Origin: Prevotella sp.
Lineage (GTDB): Bacteria > Bacteroidota > Bacteroidia > Bacteroidales > Bacteroidaceae
Length of the DNA: 64,000 nt
Reading direction: 5' to 3'
Assembly: GCA_015060485.1 (NCBI GenBank)
Contig: SUYI01000012.1
Span: 20,872 to 84,871 of the forward strand
The position numbers and the translations under genes were made by a program. Under the pieces are notes generated by a model. The model ran no database searches. It saw nothing but the letters and a program-made list of their open reading frames with translations, and was not told where the DNA came from. Below, piece after piece: positions 18,791 through 26,168 of this stretch; the stretch's first letter is position 1; every line of letters begins with the position of its first letter.

Positions 18791-20182
18791 ATGCAGAAAT
18801 GGGCGAACCAAATCTCCAGGACCTTATCCTTCAGGCTGAGTCTGATGGTTGTCCTTGCGGTAGCGATTCTTTTGTCGTTATCGTTGGCTGTGTTGTTCCA
18901 TTTCTCGCGTCAGGCACTGAAACAAGAGGCTCTTCAGAGCGCTGAGCAGACGTTGGAGAGCACCGTGCAGCACATCGACAACATTTTGTTGAGCGTAGAG
19001 CAGTCGGTGGGCAACATCTACTGGGATATGCTGGTTCATCTTGACGATCCAGAGCAGATGAAGGCCTACAGCAAGCGCATAGCGGATTGTAACCCATATA
19101 TTCTGAATTGTGACATCGTGCTACATCCGGATTCTGTGGTTCCGGCGGGAAAAGTGTGGACAGGATGGTCGCGTGAGAAAACTGCCATTTTCAGCCTGCC
19201 CATCTACAATCGGCGAGGTCAGTGCATCGGCCAGGTGGACAGCCATGTGTCGATAGCGCTGATTTCGCAGATTATCCTCTCATCGAAGCCGTCGCCCAAT
19301 GGTTACAGTACCCTGTTGGACAGCAAAGGCTCGTACATCGTACACCCCGATAGCGATAAGCTGTTGCACCAGACCATTTATACCCAGACGGAAGGCGGGA
19401 AGAATGCCAGCATTAAGGAGGTGGCAGACGCCATGGTGGCCGGCGAGACCGGTTACAAGCGTTTTACGATGGACGGCCACAAGAACTATGTGTTCTACAA
19501 ACCGTTCTTGCGTTCCGACGTACCAGGCCGTACTGGCGTCAAGCTCGACTGGAGCGTGGGTGTCATCTATCCCGAGAACGATATCTTCGGCGAATACAAC
19601 CAACTGCTCTATTACGTGTTGGGCATTGCCGTTGTGAGCTTGCTGTTGTTCTTTGCACTCTGCTGGCTGATTGCTCACCGCCAATTGCTGCCTCTGCAGA
19701 TGTTGACAAAATCGGCACAGCGCATAGCAGAAGGAAACTACAAAGAGCCTATTTCCCCGGCAAAAGACACGAGTGCGACGCATCGTCGCGAGGATGAAAT
19801 CGGCCTGTTGCAGGAGTGTTTCCAGCAGATGCAGCAGTCTTTGTCCGTCCATGTCAGTGAATTGGAGCAACTGCTGAAAACCCTGGAGGAGCATGGTGAG
19901 AGCCTGCGAAAGATGTATCGTCAAGCTCAAGAGGCCGATCACATGAAGATAGCTTTCCTGCACAATATGACCAACCAGATGATGGACCCCGCCAAGGCCA
20001 TTGCTGCCAGTGTGGAGCGGCTCTGCCAATCGGAGTCGGAAGAACGGACAGCGGACTATCGTGACAGGTGTGCACAGGAAGTGGATACCATCAAGTCGCA
20101 AAGTAAAGTCATTACTGACGTATTGAACCAACTGTTGGATGCTGCCGACAGCGAAAAAGGAAAGGAGGAGCCACATGAGTAG
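18791..20182 (+). CDS. Degenerate Cache-HAMP sensor protein lacking the kinase ATPase domain
   Basis: A 463-residue membrane sensor: helix 1 near residues 10-35, a ~230-residue extracellular dCache-like domain (LDSKGSYIVHPDSDKLL), helix 2 near 275-300, a HAMP linker, a coiled coil and the start of a histidine-kinase dimerisation helix. The H-box position reads FLHNMTNQMMDP, with the phospho-accepting histidine replaced by asparagine, and the protein ends before any HATPase domain. It probably cannot autophosphorylate. It overlaps the full kinase downstream by eight bases and is related to it, so it may be a regulatory partner. The longest frame starts at a TTG in the promoter; 18791 ATG is chosen. 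Confidence 0.75.
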   Translation: MQKWANQISRTLSFRLSLMVVLAVAILLSLSLAVLFHFSRQALKQEALQSAEQTLESTVQHIDNILLSVEQSVGNIYWDMLVHLDDPEQMKAYSKRIADCNPYILNCDIVLHPDSVVPAGKVWTGWSREKTAIFSLPIYNRRGQCIGQVDSHVSIALISQIILSSKPSPNGYSTLLDSKGSYIVHPDSDKLLHQTIYTQTEGGKNASIKEVADAMVAGETGYKRFTMDGHKNYVFYKPFLRSDVPGRTGVKLDWSVGVIYPENDIFGEYNQLLYYVLGIAVVSLLLFFALCWLIAHRQLLPLQMLTKSAQRIAEGNYKEPISPAKDTSATHRREDEIGLLQECFQQMQQSLSVHVSELEQLLKTLEEHGESLRKMYRQAQEADHMKIAFLHNMTNQMMDPAKAIAASVERLCQSESEERTADYRDRCAQEVDTIKSQSKVITDVLNQLLDAADSEKGKEEPHE

Positions 20183-22106
20183 CGTTCGTAGGAGCCTTTC
20201 CCTGAAGATGAGCCATGGCATCCTGCTAATGGCGATACCCATCTTCATTTTGTCGCTGGGTATTTTGTTCTGGCAGTCGCGTAACTTCATCCGCCAGAAG
20301 GCCGCAGAGCATGCTACTACCGTCCTCAATAGTGCTACGCAGCGCGTCAGGACCTATATGAACACCATTGAAACTGCGACCAATTCCAACGAGTGGATTG
20401 CCGAGGAAAACTTCCAACCGGAAGTGCTGCTGGGACTGACGGACCGTATCGTACGGCTGAACCGTCACGTAAATGGCTGTTCCATCACCGCTGAGCCGGA
20501 CATGTTCCCTGAATACGGCCGTTATTTCTCGGCCTATTCCGTTCGCGAAACAATACGCACGGATGGTCAGGAAGAGGTCGATTCGGTGACTACCGTCCGT
20601 GAGGAAGAGTACGACTATTACGAAAAAGTGTGGTACAAGACCCCGAAGAAGTTGGGAAAGCCCTGTTGGGTAGACCCCTTCGACGATTTCAACGCGACAG
20701 GGCTATATACCACCGAGATGATAGCATCGTATTGTAAGCCGATATACAAGGCCGACGGCCGTATGTTAGGTGTCATTTCTACCGACCTCTCGCTGCGCAG
20801 TCTCGCCCAGACCGTCGATTCTGCCAGCCATCCCTATCCCAATGCCTATTTCATGCTGATAGGGCAGGACGGGCATTATTTCATCCACCCCGACGCGGCC
20901 CGCCTCTTCAAGCGGACCATTTTCAGTGATGCCGATCCCCGTGAAAATGCCGATCAGATTGCGTTGGGTCACGAGATGACGGCAGGCAGGCAGGGACACA
21001 TGACTGTGGTTGTCGACGGAGAGCCGTGCCTGGTGTGCTATCGTCCGGTGCCCGGTACTGAGTGGAGTCTGGCACTGGTGTGTCCTGAGAGTGATATCCT
21101 GAAGAGTTATCACAAGCTGGGATATATCATAGCGCTGCTTATCGCCGTCGGATTAGTGGCCATTATGCTGCTCTGCCGACGAGCTGTGAGTCATGCCATT
21201 CGTCCCGTCACTAAGCTGTCGAATCTGACCAGACAAATCGCCAACGGACAATACGAAGTGTTCTGCCCGCATACCCGGCGTGAGGATGCCGTCGGACAGC
21301 TGCAAAACAGTTTCGCTGCGATGCAGGAGTCGCTGAACTTCCATATGGGTAGCATACGCTATACGACTGAAGTTGCCCGCCAGCGCAATGAGGAGCAGGC
21401 ACAGGCTACGCTGCTGGCTGAGGAGGCCCTCAGGCAGAAGACAACCTTTATTCAAAATGTGACACACCAGATACGTACACCGCTGAACATCATCATGGGC
21501 TTTGCTCAAGTGATGCGCGATGGCATGGCACAGGACGAAATGGCCAGCATCAAGCACATGATGCTTCACAACAGCTATACGCTGACCCGTCTGTTGCAGA
21601 TGCTGTTCGACAGCTCGGACAGCGGACTCTCTGAAGAGCTGAACAGCCAAAAGCAAGAGCTTGTATCGTGCAACGAGCTGGCTCGCGACAGTATCGACAA
21701 CCTGCTTTCGCACGCCCCCAATGTCAATATTCAGTTCGAGAGTGACGCCACTGATGACTTCTGCATCACCACCAACAGGCTTTATCTGTTGCGCAGCCTG
21801 CGCGAACTGCTTTATAATTCCGCCAAATATTCTGACCAGAGGCATCTGTTGCTCCGCATCACACATACGGACAGCAAGGCGTACTTCTGTGTCGAGGACA
21901 AAGGACCGGGCATTTCCGAGGATAAGACAGAACAGATTTTCGAACCCTTTATGAAGATTGACGACCTTACCGAAGGGCTGGGACTTGGTCTGCCACTCAG
22001 CAAGCGCCATATCATAAGTCTTGGCGGCGACCTCACGCTCGACACCACTTACCGCGAAGGATGCCGTTTCGTCATAGAGATGCCCGTCAACAATGCACCA
22101 TCATGA
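20175..22106 (+). CDS. Cache-HAMP sensor histidine kinase
   Basis: A 643-residue kinase with a membrane helix near 15-35, an extracellular dCache domain (LIGQDGHYFIHPDAARLF), a second helix near 315-340, HAMP, a HisKA H-box with intact histidine (THQIRTPLNII) and a HATPase domain (N-box LRELLYNSAKYS, G1 VEDKGPGIS, G2 GLGLGLPLSKRH). No response regulator is adjacent. Start 20175 is chosen because it follows an unusually strong Shine-Dalgarno (AAAGGAGG) for this phylum; the longer frame adds 12 codons. The eight-base overlap with the degenerate sensor implies coupled expression. Confidence 0.88.
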   Translation: MSSVRRSLSLKMSHGILLMAIPIFILSLGILFWQSRNFIRQKAAEHATTVLNSATQRVRTYMNTIETATNSNEWIAEENFQPEVLLGLTDRIVRLNRHVNGCSITAEPDMFPEYGRYFSAYSVRETIRTDGQEEVDSVTTVREEEYDYYEKVWYKTPKKLGKPCWVDPFDDFNATGLYTTEMIASYCKPIYKADGRMLGVISTDLSLRSLAQTVDSASHPYPNAYFMLIGQDGHYFIHPDAARLFKRTIFSDADPRENADQIALGHEMTAGRQGHMTVVVDGEPCLVCYRPVPGTEWSLALVCPESDILKSYHKLGYIIALLIAVGLVAIMLLCRRAVSHAIRPVTKLSNLTRQIANGQYEVFCPHTRREDAVGQLQNSFAAMQESLNFHMGSIRYTTEVARQRNEEQAQATLLAEEALRQKTTFIQNVTHQIRTPLNIIMGFAQVMRDGMAQDEMASIKHMMLHNSYTLTRLLQMLFDSSDSGLSEELNSQKQELVSCNELARDSIDNLLSHAPNVNIQFESDATDDFCITTNRLYLLRSLRELLYNSAKYSDQRHLLLRITHTDSKAYFCVEDKGPGISEDKTEQIFEPFMKIDDLTEGLGLGLPLSKRHIISLGGDLTLDTTYREGCRFVIEMPVNNAPS

Positions 22107-22927
22107 GCAACCACCATCACGACATTAGGGAGAAAATCACCGAGCAGCCGTCACGCTACGATCATCTGGAACAGATGACGGTATCGGAACTGTTGCAGCA
22201 CATCAACGAGGAAGACCGCGGCGTGGCTGAGGCCGTGCAGCGAGCCATTCCACAGATAGAAGCACTCGTTGTGGCCATAGAGCAGCGCATGAAACAAGGC
22301 GGCCGGCTGTTCTATATCGGTGCAGGAACCAGCGGCCGGCTGGGCGTGCTCGATGCCAGCGAGCTGCCCCCAACCTTTGGCGTGCCGGCAGGCAGGGTGC
22401 TGGCCGTCATTGCCGGAGGCGACAAAGCCCTGCGTAAAGCCGTAGAGCGCGCCGAGGACGTGACGGAACAGGGTTGGCAGGACCTGCTCGAGCACCACCC
22501 CACCGACCGCGACACCGTGTTGGGCATTGCCGCTTCGGGAACGACGCCATACGTGGTTGGCGCCATTCGTCAGGCCCGTCAGAACGGGCTGTTGACAGGC
22601 TGCATCACCAGCAATCCCAACACCCCGTTGGCTACAGCTGCCGACTATGCCATCGAGACCATTGTAGGACCGGAATTCGTCACCGGTTCCAGCCGGATGA
22701 AGAGCGGCACAGCCCAGAAGATGGTGCTCAACATGATTTCCACCACGCTCATGATCCGTCTGGGACGCGTGCGCGGCAACCGCATGGTGAAGATGCAGCT
22801 GACCAATGCCAAGCTGGTGGACCGCGGCACGCGCATGGTTCAGGACATCCTCGGACTCGACTACGATGCAGCCCGCCAGCGCCTGTTAGAGGCTGGCAGC
22901 GTGGAAGAAGCCCTACTTTTCCCTTGA
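22103..22927 (+). CDS. murQ: N-acetylmuramic acid 6-phosphate etherase
   Basis: A 274-residue cytoplasmic enzyme of peptidoglycan recycling that cleaves the lactyl ether of MurNAc-6-phosphate to give GlcNAc-6-phosphate and D-lactate. It has the SIS-domain signature GAGTSGRLG near residue 73, the conserved PTFGVP, and TGSSRMKSGTAQKMVLN near residue 196. The ATG at 22103 overlaps the histidine kinase stop by four bases; the longer frame starts 14 codons upstream inside that gene. Linkage to a Cache sensor pair hints that the sensors respond to a cell-wall-derived ligand, an inference only. Confidence 0.94.
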   Translation: MSNHHHDIREKITEQPSRYDHLEQMTVSELLQHINEEDRGVAEAVQRAIPQIEALVVAIEQRMKQGGRLFYIGAGTSGRLGVLDASELPPTFGVPAGRVLAVIAGGDKALRKAVERAEDVTEQGWQDLLEHHPTDRDTVLGIAASGTTPYVVGAIRQARQNGLLTGCITSNPNTPLATAADYAIETIVGPEFVTGSSRMKSGTAQKMVLNMISTTLMIRLGRVRGNRMVKMQLTNAKLVDRGTRMVQDILGLDYDAARQRLLEAGSVEEALLFP

Positions 22928-22931
22928 ATAA

Positions 22932-22963
22932 TTTGGAGGTTTCGAAAAAAGTTCCTATCTTTG
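22932..22963 (+). promoter_or_regulatory. Promoter of the MNT/HEPN module
   Basis: TTTG (22932-22935), 20 bases, TATCTTTG (22956-22963); 30 bases upstream of the MNT start. Confidence 0.7.
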
Positions 22964-22992
22964 CAGCGTACACCTCAAAAACTGCGGATTAT

Positions 22993-23319
22993 ATGATGAA
23001 TACGACACAAGTCTTGGACAGCATCCGGCAAGTGGCCATCGATGTGCTTCCACAGGGCAGCAAGCTGTATCTTTACGGTTCGCGCGCCCGTGGTGATGCC
23101 CGTGAGGATAGCGACTGGGACCTGCTGCTCTTGCTCGACAAACCCTCGAACAATGATGCGGACTTCAAAAAGTACGTCTATCCCATCGTTGAGCGTGGTT
23201 TTGACTTGTGGCAATACTTTAGTGTTCACGCCTATACTAAGGACGACTGGTATAACGGCCCACATGCCATGTTTTATTATAACGTTGAAAAGGATAAACA
23301 ACTGATATATGAATCTTAG
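22993..23319 (+). CDS. MNT-type nucleotidyltransferase (antitoxin candidate of an MNT/HEPN module)
   Basis: A 108-residue minimal nucleotidyltransferase with the catalytic signature GSRARGDAREDSDWDLLLLL (GSxxxG...DxD) near residue 34. In MntA/HepT systems such proteins AMPylate and silence the HEPN RNase toxin. The real start is ATG 22993 or 22996; a longer frame running back into murQ is spurious. It overlaps the HEPN gene by 11 bases and has its own promoter, so the pair forms a two-gene unit. Confidence 0.8.
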   Translation: MMNTTQVLDSIRQVAIDVLPQGSKLYLYGSRARGDAREDSDWDLLLLLDKPSNNDADFKKYVYPIVERGFDLWQYFSVHAYTKDDWYNGPHAMFYYNVEKDKQLIYES

Positions 23320-23710
23320 GGAAGAAGATAGACGTATACTCGTTGAGCTGGAATTAGAGAAAGCCGATAAAACTTTCCGTCAGGTGGAAGTCTTGCAGCG
23401 TGAGCAATATTGGGACACGATGGCCAACCGTCTCTATTATTCGCTGTTTCATGCTGTCTGCGCATTGCTGATCAACGATCAGCGTGAGGTGGGTTCCCAC
23501 AAGGGCGCTGCCATTCGGTTCCATCAGTATTACGTAAAAACGGGTGTGTTTACCGAGGAGGAAGGCTCTTTCTATTCGCAGATGGAAACCCTTCGCGAGA
23601 AGTCGGACTACAACTGCTTCTTCAATGTCACCGAGGCAGACATCGCTTCAAAAGTGGGCCCCGCCTCGGCATTCATAGAAAAGGTGAAGCATTACGTTGC
23701 TGAACGATAA
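23309..23710 (+). CDS. HEPN-domain protein (toxin candidate of an MNT/HEPN module)
   Basis: A 133-residue all-helical HEPN protein (PF05168-like). NRLYYSLFHAVCALL near residue 40 is the conserved helix, and LREKSDYNCFF near residue 95 matches the RxxSDY segment of this subfamily. The canonical RNase motif RxxxxxH is not obvious, so nuclease activity is uncertain. Its start overlaps the MNT stop. Pairing with an MNT protein suggests a type VII-like toxin-antitoxin or a nucleic-acid-linked regulatory pair. Confidence 0.75.
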   Translation: MNLREEDRRILVELELEKADKTFRQVEVLQREQYWDTMANRLYYSLFHAVCALLINDQREVGSHKGAAIRFHQYYVKTGVFTEEEGSFYSQMETLREKSDYNCFFNVTEADIASKVGPASAFIEKVKHYVAER

Positions 23711-23800
23711 CAGATAATTGTCGAACCCTTAAAACCGCAGATGCCTATGGGCTGAGAGAGATATAAAAAAACAAATACGTTGAAGCGTCCGCTGAATCTT

Positions 23801-23910
23801 GTCATCTGGAAATCTGCAAAATTTCATAAACTCACAAGAGTAAGTAGATGGTTCACGCCCGAGGGCGTGGGCATTACTCGTTGAAGTGAGTTGGGTGTTT
23901 GCAGATACCT
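23801..23910. ncRNA. Nested multi-stem hairpin element, possible structured RNA
   Basis: Four nested complementary pairs are visible: ATCTGCAAA/TTTGCAGAT (from 23812, and 23898-23906), AACTCAC/GTGAGTT (23829-23835, 23886-23892), GAGTAA/TTACTC (23838-23843, 23874-23879) and CACGCCC/GGGCGTG (23854-23860, 23863-23869). They form one long interrupted stem of ~95 bases in the gap before the secreted-protein gene. The strand is undetermined; on the plus strand it would be a 5' leader of that gene. Confidence 0.55.
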
Positions 23911-23995
23911 CAGATACATAAGCGAAGTACTTGCTCACGTTTTTGTTTTGTGCATTTCTAAACTAATTCAATAACAACTTAAATATGTAACAATA

Positions 23996-25312
23996 ATGAA
24001 AAAACAACTACTATTACTTTGTATTCCGTTATTTTCGCTTCCTGTTAGTGCGCAAACATATGTCGGGAACTTCCCGTCATCAAGCATTGACGTAATCCCC
24101 CGCGTGGTGTCCGATCAGAAAAGCACCTACATTTGTACAAAAGATTATCATGACGGCTTTGTCGGTATAAACATTCTCGACGAGAATCTTGAAATGGTAA
24201 GGAACTTTGACGTGAAGGTTGCTAAATATCAAGCAGGACAGAAACATGAGGAGCGCTCCCGTACACTCATTCTCGATGGTGCTTATTTCAGCTATTTCGG
24301 AACAGCTGAGACTTGGGAAGATGCGAAAGAAATCATAAAGGGAGTGGACTCGGGTGAGCTTGTCGATAGAACAGGCGAAGGACCCTTTCAGGGTTGGATG
24401 TATTCTGGCTGGATATTTACTAACCAGCTCTGGCCGGCACCTTCCAGATACTATGATTTCTATGTCATTGAAGATGGGGGTGGTAACACAAGGGCATCAC
24501 GTAGGAGCGATGAGGACTATACAGGTATGTATCCGCGCTTTATCTTCGACTGGAATCCCGACACAAAGGAAGTAAGAAGACTAGATTTGTCGTATCGCGA
24601 AGGATACCAAGGAGAATGGAAAACCATTTCAGAAGAAAGTTGGCTGGATGGCGATGTAATAAGAACTCGTTTTGTGAATTACGACGATAATGCTGGTGCC
24701 GAGCAGCGTTTCTTTGTCACTCAGACACTTTTCAACGACGATGAAAATTTCGAAATTATTGCTCCAATTTACGACGAAAGCTACAGCAGGGTAGATGAAG
24801 GGGATCGCGACGGCGATGGCCAGACGGACTACCGATATACCTACAATGGTGGAAGAATCGTCGGCTATTCGGTGATTTCAGAATATGGTAACTCCATTTG
24901 TACGTTTGACCCACCATCAGGTTATTATTTTTCAGGAATAGAAAGACTTGTAAAAATGAATGGCCACTATTACCTACTCATCTCTATGGGAAGTGATGAA
25001 GCAGGATGGTCTTATGGTTTCTATAAGATTGACCATGAAACTAGTTCAGTTCAATACGTAAAGTCATTGGGAATGACCGTTTCACCTGCCATTGCCAATA
25101 AGAGTGAACTCATTACGGTAACGTTGGGCAAAGACAGTAATGCAAAAGAGATTAGGGTCGTCAACGCACAGGGACAAACAATAAAGAACATTCCAATAAA
25201 GGAAGGACAGAATACAGTTACTTTTAGTGCACAAGGACTGAGTCGGGGGTTGAATATTATCAATGCTCCAGATGGGAAGGGAATTGAAAGTAGCAAGATT
25301 ATAATTAAGTAG
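23996..25312 (+). CDS. Secreted protein with T9SS-type C-terminal sorting domain
   Basis: A 438-residue protein with a signal peptide (cleavage after SAQ, about residue 20). The body is beta-rich with aromatic and aspartate-rich turns, including DEGDRDGDGQTDYRY near residue 290, which resembles a calcium-binding dockerin-like loop. The last ~75 residues (EIRVVNAQGQTIKNI...SRGLNIINAPDGK...KIIIK) match the type A sorting domain used by the type IX secretion system, so the protein is probably delivered to the cell surface. I do not recognise the main domain. Confidence 0.65.
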   Translation: MKKQLLLLCIPLFSLPVSAQTYVGNFPSSSIDVIPRVVSDQKSTYICTKDYHDGFVGINILDENLEMVRNFDVKVAKYQAGQKHEERSRTLILDGAYFSYFGTAETWEDAKEIIKGVDSGELVDRTGEGPFQGWMYSGWIFTNQLWPAPSRYYDFYVIEDGGGNTRASRRSDEDYTGMYPRFIFDWNPDTKEVRRLDLSYREGYQGEWKTISEESWLDGDVIRTRFVNYDDNAGAEQRFFVTQTLFNDDENFEIIAPIYDESYSRVDEGDRDGDGQTDYRYTYNGGRIVGYSVISEYGNSICTFDPPSGYYFSGIERLVKMNGHYYLLISMGSDEAGWSYGFYKIDHETSSVQYVKSLGMTVSPAIANKSELITVTLGKDSNAKEIRVVNAQGQTIKNIPIKEGQNTVTFSAQGLSRGLNIINAPDGKGIESSKIIIK

Positions 25313-25317
25313 AAGAA

Positions 25318-25502
25318 ATGAAGAAATTGTTTATTTTGACATTTGCATTGCTAACGCTAGGGTTAAATGCTCAGGAATATTACACGAAGGAAGATGTAAC
25401 CATTACCTTTCAGGCAAGACCATAGCCCCTACAAAAGCAAGTGGAGATATCATTATAAAGAATAATGGCAAGAAATCAGTCAAGTATTTCAATAAGAAGT
25501 AG
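25318..25502 (+). pseudogene. Frameshifted remnant of a small exported protein
   Basis: Starting at ATG 25318, a 35-codon frame encodes a signal peptide (MKKLFILTFALLTLGLNAQ) and stops at 25423-25425. Reading on in a shifted frame from about 25411 gives SGKTIAPTKASGDIIIKNNG and then a Lys-rich tail to a stop at 25500-25502. The continuous sense of the two pieces suggests a one- or two-base frameshift or small deletion in a ~60-residue secreted protein. Confidence 0.5.
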
Positions 25503-25597
25503 CTAAAAAGACAAGGCGACATTTCTGTACAATCCTACGAGGACAAACTGCGGGACGGCATTCTCAGTAATCCGCTATGAAGACTGATTATAGTAAG

Positions 25598-25629
25598 GCA
25601 CTGCCCTGTTTTTCAGGGCGGTGCTTTTG
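25598..25629 (+). terminator. Rho-independent terminator
   Basis: GCACTGCCCTG (25598-25608), a T5 loop, and CAGGGCGGTGC (25614-25624) pair over 11 bp with one G-U, followed by TTTTG. It closes the secreted-protein transcription unit. Confidence 0.8.
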
Positions 25630-25656
25630 TTGCCAGAATTTTTTTATTTTTCGTGT

Positions 25657-25747
25657 TTTTGCTACCATGCTACCACGGATCTTTCGGGATGCCTTTGTTT
25701 AAAGGGGCTCCCGCAGTGGTAGCAAGTATGGTAGCATGGTAGCAAAA
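25657..25747. repeat. 19-bp perfect inverted repeat, 91-bp element
   Basis: The arms TTTTGCTACCATGCTACCA (25657-25675) and its exact complement (25729-25747) flank a 53-bp centre. The arms themselves contain two GCTACCA units. It is typical of a short palindromic intergenic element. Confidence 0.8.
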
Positions 25748-25750
25748 GAC

Positions 25751-25855
25751 TCCGGACAGAATAAAAATTTCGTCCGACAGAATTTTCGTTTCGTCGGACA
25801 GAAATTTTTTTTCGTCGGACGGAATTTTTTTTTCGTCGGACGAAAATATTTTTTC
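25751..25855. repeat. Five tandem copies of a 21-bp unit
   Basis: Units begin at 25751, 25772, 25793, 25814 and 25835, each with a core like GTCGGACAGAA followed by a T-rich tract. The 21-bp period is a whole number of codons and of about two helical turns. The repeat keeps frames open on the minus strand, which are not genes. From 25856 to 26111 there is AT-rich spacer plus one copy of the dispersed repeat at 26055-26095. Confidence 0.8.
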
Positions 25856-26054
25856 TCTGGGAGTAACTGAAGGAACACAAGTCACTGATTCCGTTTCTTT
25901 TATTTTCTTTTATTCTTTTCTGATCGCAGAAGTATAAAATAAACGCTGAAATGCAAGTGTTATACTTTAATTAAATAAAAAAATCGTAAATTCTCCCGTT
26001 TTTTGTTTGATTTACGTTATCTTTGACTACCTTTGACTGCGTCGAAGGTACTCA

Positions 26055-26095
26055 CGTTCTTTGACCTAAAGGTGCAAAGTGTGGCGTTGCAATCT
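26055..26095 (-). repeat. Dispersed ~38-bp intergenic repeat (copy 1)
   Basis: On the minus strand it reads TTGCAACGCCACACTTTGCA followed by CCTTTAGGTCAAAG. Related copies are at 33455-33491, 60303-60340 and 62984-63020. Confidence 0.65.
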
Positions 26096-26111
26096 AAAAA
26101 ACCTAAATAAA

Positions 26112-26143
26112 TTTGGTTTTTTCCTCACTTAATCGTACCTTTG
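26112..26143 (+). promoter_or_regulatory. Promoter of the GH3-like operon
   Basis: TTTG (26112-26115), 20 bases, TACCTTTG (26136-26143), 25 bases before the chosen ATG. Confidence 0.7.
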
Positions 26144-26168
26144 CACGTTGTATCAGACAACTACGCAA

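Noticed and set aside
23729..23938. 69-codon minus-strand frame over the nested hairpin
   Set aside because: The reading is explained by the palindromic element; there is no supporting promoter or homology that I can assert.
25662..25885. Two minus-strand frames of ~70 codons with repeated Ser-Asp-Glu or Val-Arg-Arg motifs
   Set aside because: They are produced by the 21-bp tandem repeat and have no promoter or start context.
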